Origin: Strigamia acuminata
Lineage: Eukaryota > Arthropoda > Chilopoda > Geophilomorpha > Linotaeniidae
Length of the DNA: 64,000 bases
NCBI GenBank assembly: GCA_949358305.1
Contig: OX442318.1
Location: forward strand, 10,956,517-11,020,516
Reading direction: 5' to 3'
Part shown: positions 61,400 through 64,000 of the stretch, piece after piece
How the letters are laid out: every line of letters starts with the position of its first letter
Position numbering within the stretch: position 1 is the stretch's first letter
Notes under the pieces: model-generated
The model's input: only the letters and a program-made list of their open reading frames with translations
What the model was told of the DNA's origin: nothing
Database searches by the model: none
Program-made: the position numbers and the translations under genes

Positions 61400-64000
61400 A
61401 TGGCTGAATCTGACAAATCAACCACGCATCATTTCTCCATTGCACGACTTAATTCGGACAATTACGAATCGTGGTCGAGGAATATCCAGTTTTTATTACT
61501 GGAGAAAGGCGTGGACCAGTTTATTGACGAAAAACCTCCCGTGAAGGATGATACGTGGGATCAGACCAGGAAACAACTTCACGATGACCGCTCCAAACGC
61601 GCCAAAGCATTGCTTGGCCTATTTGTTGAGCCACAGTATCAGGACATCGTTCTCGCTGCGGACACCGCTCGCGACGCCTGGGTGGCATTGAAAGCCACAT
61701 TTCAACCGACTTCTCTTGCCCGAATTGCGAAACTTCGCCGTGATTTCCTCATGATGCGATTACTTCCAAATGAAGATATGTCAGTCTTCGTAAGCCGCGT
61801 GACCAAAGCCCGTACGGTTTTGGTTGAATTGGATGTCAAATTTTCGGATTCGGATGTCGCTTATCAACTTCTGGATTTTTTACCGGATTCGTACGAAGCG
61901 ACAGTACAGACCATTTATCATTGGTCTAAGGCAGATTTCACCTTAAAGGCAGTCACCGACCATCTTCTCTCGGAATTTAATCGTTTAAAGATGAAGAATG
62001 CGGATTCGGGATCATCGACTAGTTTGCAGTCTACTAGTTCGACTTCGGGTACGCCGAATAAGCCTTTTCGGCCGTTATCGCAAATTCAGTGTTTCAATTG
62101 CAAGGAAATGGGACACTACGCGAACAAGTGCCCCAAACCCCGTGTCCAAGGCGCTGCCTCTTCCGCTCCATCCGCCAATCGTGGTCGACGCTCGAATTCG
62201 CGCAACCGCAAGCGTGGACGCGGTGGTGGTGCTTCGCAGACGGCTACTGTTTCTTCGAATGTGGTGACCGGGATCAATTTCTTCGCGCGATCGGAATCGA
62301 ATGTGTCTTCAGCTTCATCGAATGAGTGGCTCATCGATTCGGGTTCTTCCGACCATGTGTGTCCAGTGCGTGATCGTTTCACCAATTACAAGCCGGTCTC
62401 CAATTATTTCATCATTTTAGGTGAAGGTCGTTCTCGAGTGGATGGTATTGGAGATGTGGTGTTGCGTGTTGGCCGTGGCGGCGCTGGGGGGTCTAATTTT
62501 CCCGTGACTATGCATAATGTTTTGCATGCCCCTGCTTTCGCGCGTAATTTGGTGAGTTTGTCGAAGATCGACCGTGCCGGACTGCATTTGACAGCCGCGA
62601 ATGGTATTATGTCCATTTATCACCCTAATGATAAAGCCAAACAATTTCTTTTGACGGCCAAACTGAAGGGTGATTTATATTCCCTTCAGAATATTTTGCC
62701 CGCGGATCTTACATCTGCGAAGCCTCCTGCGGCTACATTCGCCCCAGTTCCCAAACAGGTTCTTTCTGCGTCGACTTTGCAGTCACCTGTCCGGCATGTC
62801 ACTTTTGCCGAGGAACTTGTTTCAACCTCTTCTCCCAAACCCCCGAAGGGAAAGTTGTCTGATTTGGAGCTTTGGCACCGGAGATTTGGGCATTTTAATG
62901 CCGACGGTATCCGTCACTTGGCGAAATCTCCGAATGCATCCGGAATAGAAATTTCTACTTCCGCATTGCCAGCATGTGCTGTGTGTGCCCGCGCCAAATC
63001 CACCCGTGCTTCATTTCCAAGCATTAAGGAAGGTATTTCTTCCAAGAAGCCTTTAGATTTGCTTCATATGGATGTTTGGGGTCATTCAAATACCACATCC
63101 ATCGGTGGCGCTCGTTATTTGTTGACGATCGTAGACGACTTTTCCCGTTACTCCTTTGTTGTGCCCATGAAAACGAAGGGGGAAGTTTTCGAAGTTTTTA
63201 AGCTATTCCATGCTCGGATGGAGGTTTTATGGGGGGCTGGCTGCATTAAAGCAGTCAGGACTGATAATGGCATGGAATTTTGTTCCAAAAATTTCGAAAA
63301 TTTCCTAGTCCAGCGCGGCATCAAAGCACAGCGCACGAATGTCTATACACCAGAGCAGAATGGCGTCGCGGAACGCCTTAACCGCACCTTACTTGAGGGC
63401 GTGCGTTCTTTCTTTTTGTCGACGTCTTTGCCTCGAGTGCTGTGGGCTGAGCTCGCGGTTACTATGATTTATTTGAAGAACCGCTTCCCACATAAGTCAC
63501 TGAACAATCTTGTCCCCTATTGTCTGTGGTATGGCAAGACTGTTCCACTCAAACACCTTAAGGTGATTGGGTCACGGTGTTTCGTGCACATCCCGAAGCA
63601 AGTCCGTGGTTCGAAATTCGAATCCCGAGCCTGGACTGGCGTCGTGGTTGGCTATGCTTTTCGCACGCGGGGTTATCGCGTGTGGTGCCCTAAGCGCAGA
63701 GAGGTTTTCGAGTCGAAACATATCCGTTTCGATGAGGAATGTATGTGGGGACATCCTCGTTTTTATGAGGGCACCGAAATCACTGATGAAGGTGCGATAT
63801 CGGTGGAGCTCGAGCCGGATTTTGGTTCTGACCCAATTCCTCCTCCACTTCCTCCGCGTCCTCCTGTGGGTGGTCTTCCACCGCCTACAATTCCTCCTCC
63901 GCCTCCTCCTGGACTTCCACCTCCTGGACTTCCACCTCCTGGACCTCCACCTCCTGGAATTCCACCTCTAGGTTCACCTATTGCTATGCAACCCCCATTG
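61400..64000 (+). CDS. Copia gag-pol polyprotein, N-terminal 867 residues
   Basis: The frame opens at ATG 61400 and is open to the window edge, 867 codons. The gag domain (ARLNSDNYESWSRNIQFLL ... MRLLPNEDMSVFVSRV) is the Copia UBN2 type. A zinc knuckle CFNCKEMGHYANKC lies near 231-244 and the protease motif DSGSSDH from 313. The integrase has a zinc site (WHRRFGHFN ... CAVCARAK) near 492-535 and the triad D558 (HMDVWG), D622 (RTDNGMEF) and E658 (NGVAERLN). A proline-rich run made of GLPPP/GPPPP-type repeats ends the visible part, between integrase and the RT outside the window. No stop or frameshift is seen, so the element may be intact. Confidence 0.93.
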   Translation, partial: MAESDKSTTHHFSIARLNSDNYESWSRNIQFLLLEKGVDQFIDEKPPVKDDTWDQTRKQLHDDRSKRAKALLGLFVEPQYQDIVLAADTARDAWVALKATFQPTSLARIAKLRRDFLMMRLLPNEDMSVFVSRVTKARTVLVELDVKFSDSDVAYQLLDFLPDSYEATVQTIYHWSKADFTLKAVTDHLLSEFNRLKMKNADSGSSTSLQSTSSTSGTPNKPFRPLSQIQCFNCKEMGHYANKCPKPRVQGAASSAPSANRGRRSNSRNRKRGRGGGASQTATVSSNVVTGINFFARSESNVSSASSNEWLIDSGSSDHVCPVRDRFTNYKPVSNYFIILGEGRSRVDGIGDVVLRVGRGGAGGSNFPVTMHNVLHAPAFARNLVSLSKIDRAGLHLTAANGIMSIYHPNDKAKQFLLTAKLKGDLYSLQNILPADLTSAKPPAATFAPVPKQVLSASTLQSPVRHVTFAEELVSTSSPKPPKGKLSDLELWHRRFGHFNADGIRHLAKSPNASGIEISTSALPACAVCARAKSTRASFPSIKEGISSKKPLDLLHMDVWGHSNTTSIGGARYLLTIVDDFSRYSFVVPMKTKGEVFEVFKLFHARMEVLWGAGCIKAVRTDNGMEFCSKNFENFLVQRGIKAQRTNVYTPEQNGVAERLNRTLLEGVRSFFLSTSLPRVLWAELAVTMIYLKNRFPHKSLNNLVPYCLWYGKTVPLKHLKVIGSRCFVHIPKQVRGSKFESRAWTGVVVGYAFRTRGYRVWCPKRREVFESKHIRFDEECMWGHPRFYEGTEITDEGAISVELEPDFGSDPIPPPLPPRPPVGGLPPPTIPPPPPPGLPPPGLPPPGPPPPGIPPLGSPIAMQPPL

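Larger units (their letters stand above)
59772..64000 (+). mobile_element. Ty1/Copia LTR retrotransposon, 3' part outside window
   Basis: A 310-bp 5' LTR, a primer site for initiator tRNA-Met, a 1.3-kb leader and one long open frame with gag, protease and integrase, in that order. Integrase before reverse transcriptase is the Copia arrangement; RT and the 3' LTR lie beyond the window. It is nested within Gypsy element 2. Confidence 0.93.

Overview
This is eukaryotic nuclear DNA, almost certainly from an arthropod. The protein genes carry short GT-AG introns. Two conserved animal genes (RBM42 and nuclear NDUFS2) can be rebuilt exon by exon, apolipoprotein-D-like lipocalins are present, and the mobile elements (Ty3/Gypsy, Copia, MULE, hAT-, pogo- and piggyBac-type) and AT-rich intergenic DNA fit an insect-like genome. 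I cannot name the species.

Layout. 1-3,350: two small secreted-protein genes facing each other, plus a TTAA-flanked MITE and a poly-C repeat. 3,820-12,050: RBM42 (minus, 7 exons) and NDUFS2 (plus, 9 exons), head to head over a 339-bp shared promoter. A small secreted-protein gene lies on the opposite strand inside the last RBM42 intron. Five introns of this pair are filled with unrelated minisatellites that all have a 31-bp period. 12,050-15,570: mostly gene-free, with a hAT-type MITE carrying an 8-bp target duplication and a small membrane-protein ORF. 15,583-19,791: a complete Mutator-like element with about 100-bp inverted ends, a 9-bp target duplication and an intact 782-residue transposase. 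21,026-23,133: two tandem lipocalin genes with identical exon structure.

23,640-51,885: the most interesting part, three near-identical tandem units, each with an NLR-type (NACHT plus leucine-rich-like) gene. Canonical NLRs are reported missing from Drosophila and most studied insects. Copy 1 is intact (1,012 aa). Copy 2 is a hybrid: its 5' part matches copy 3, its 3' part matches copy 1, and one nonsense codon interrupts it. Copy 3 is intact (1,011 aa). Each unit also has a pogo-type MITE and a small transmembrane ORF on the opposite strand. Units 1 and 2 end in a decayed lipocalin last exon, so the array grew inside the lipocalin cluster.

A full Ty3/Gypsy element (29,062-41,927, identical-looking LTRs, 4-bp target duplication) sits between copies 1 and 2, and its empty site survives between copies 2 and 3. 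A second, related Gypsy element begins 8 bp after the copy 3 stop codon. It is interrupted at 59,772 by a Copia element that runs off the window. Both Gypsy elements have a conserved A_AAA_AAC site for -1 frameshifting between gag and pol. They also carry a third ORF after pol that starts in a short leader exon. In the complete element this ORF splices to a 967-residue protein that I do not recognise.
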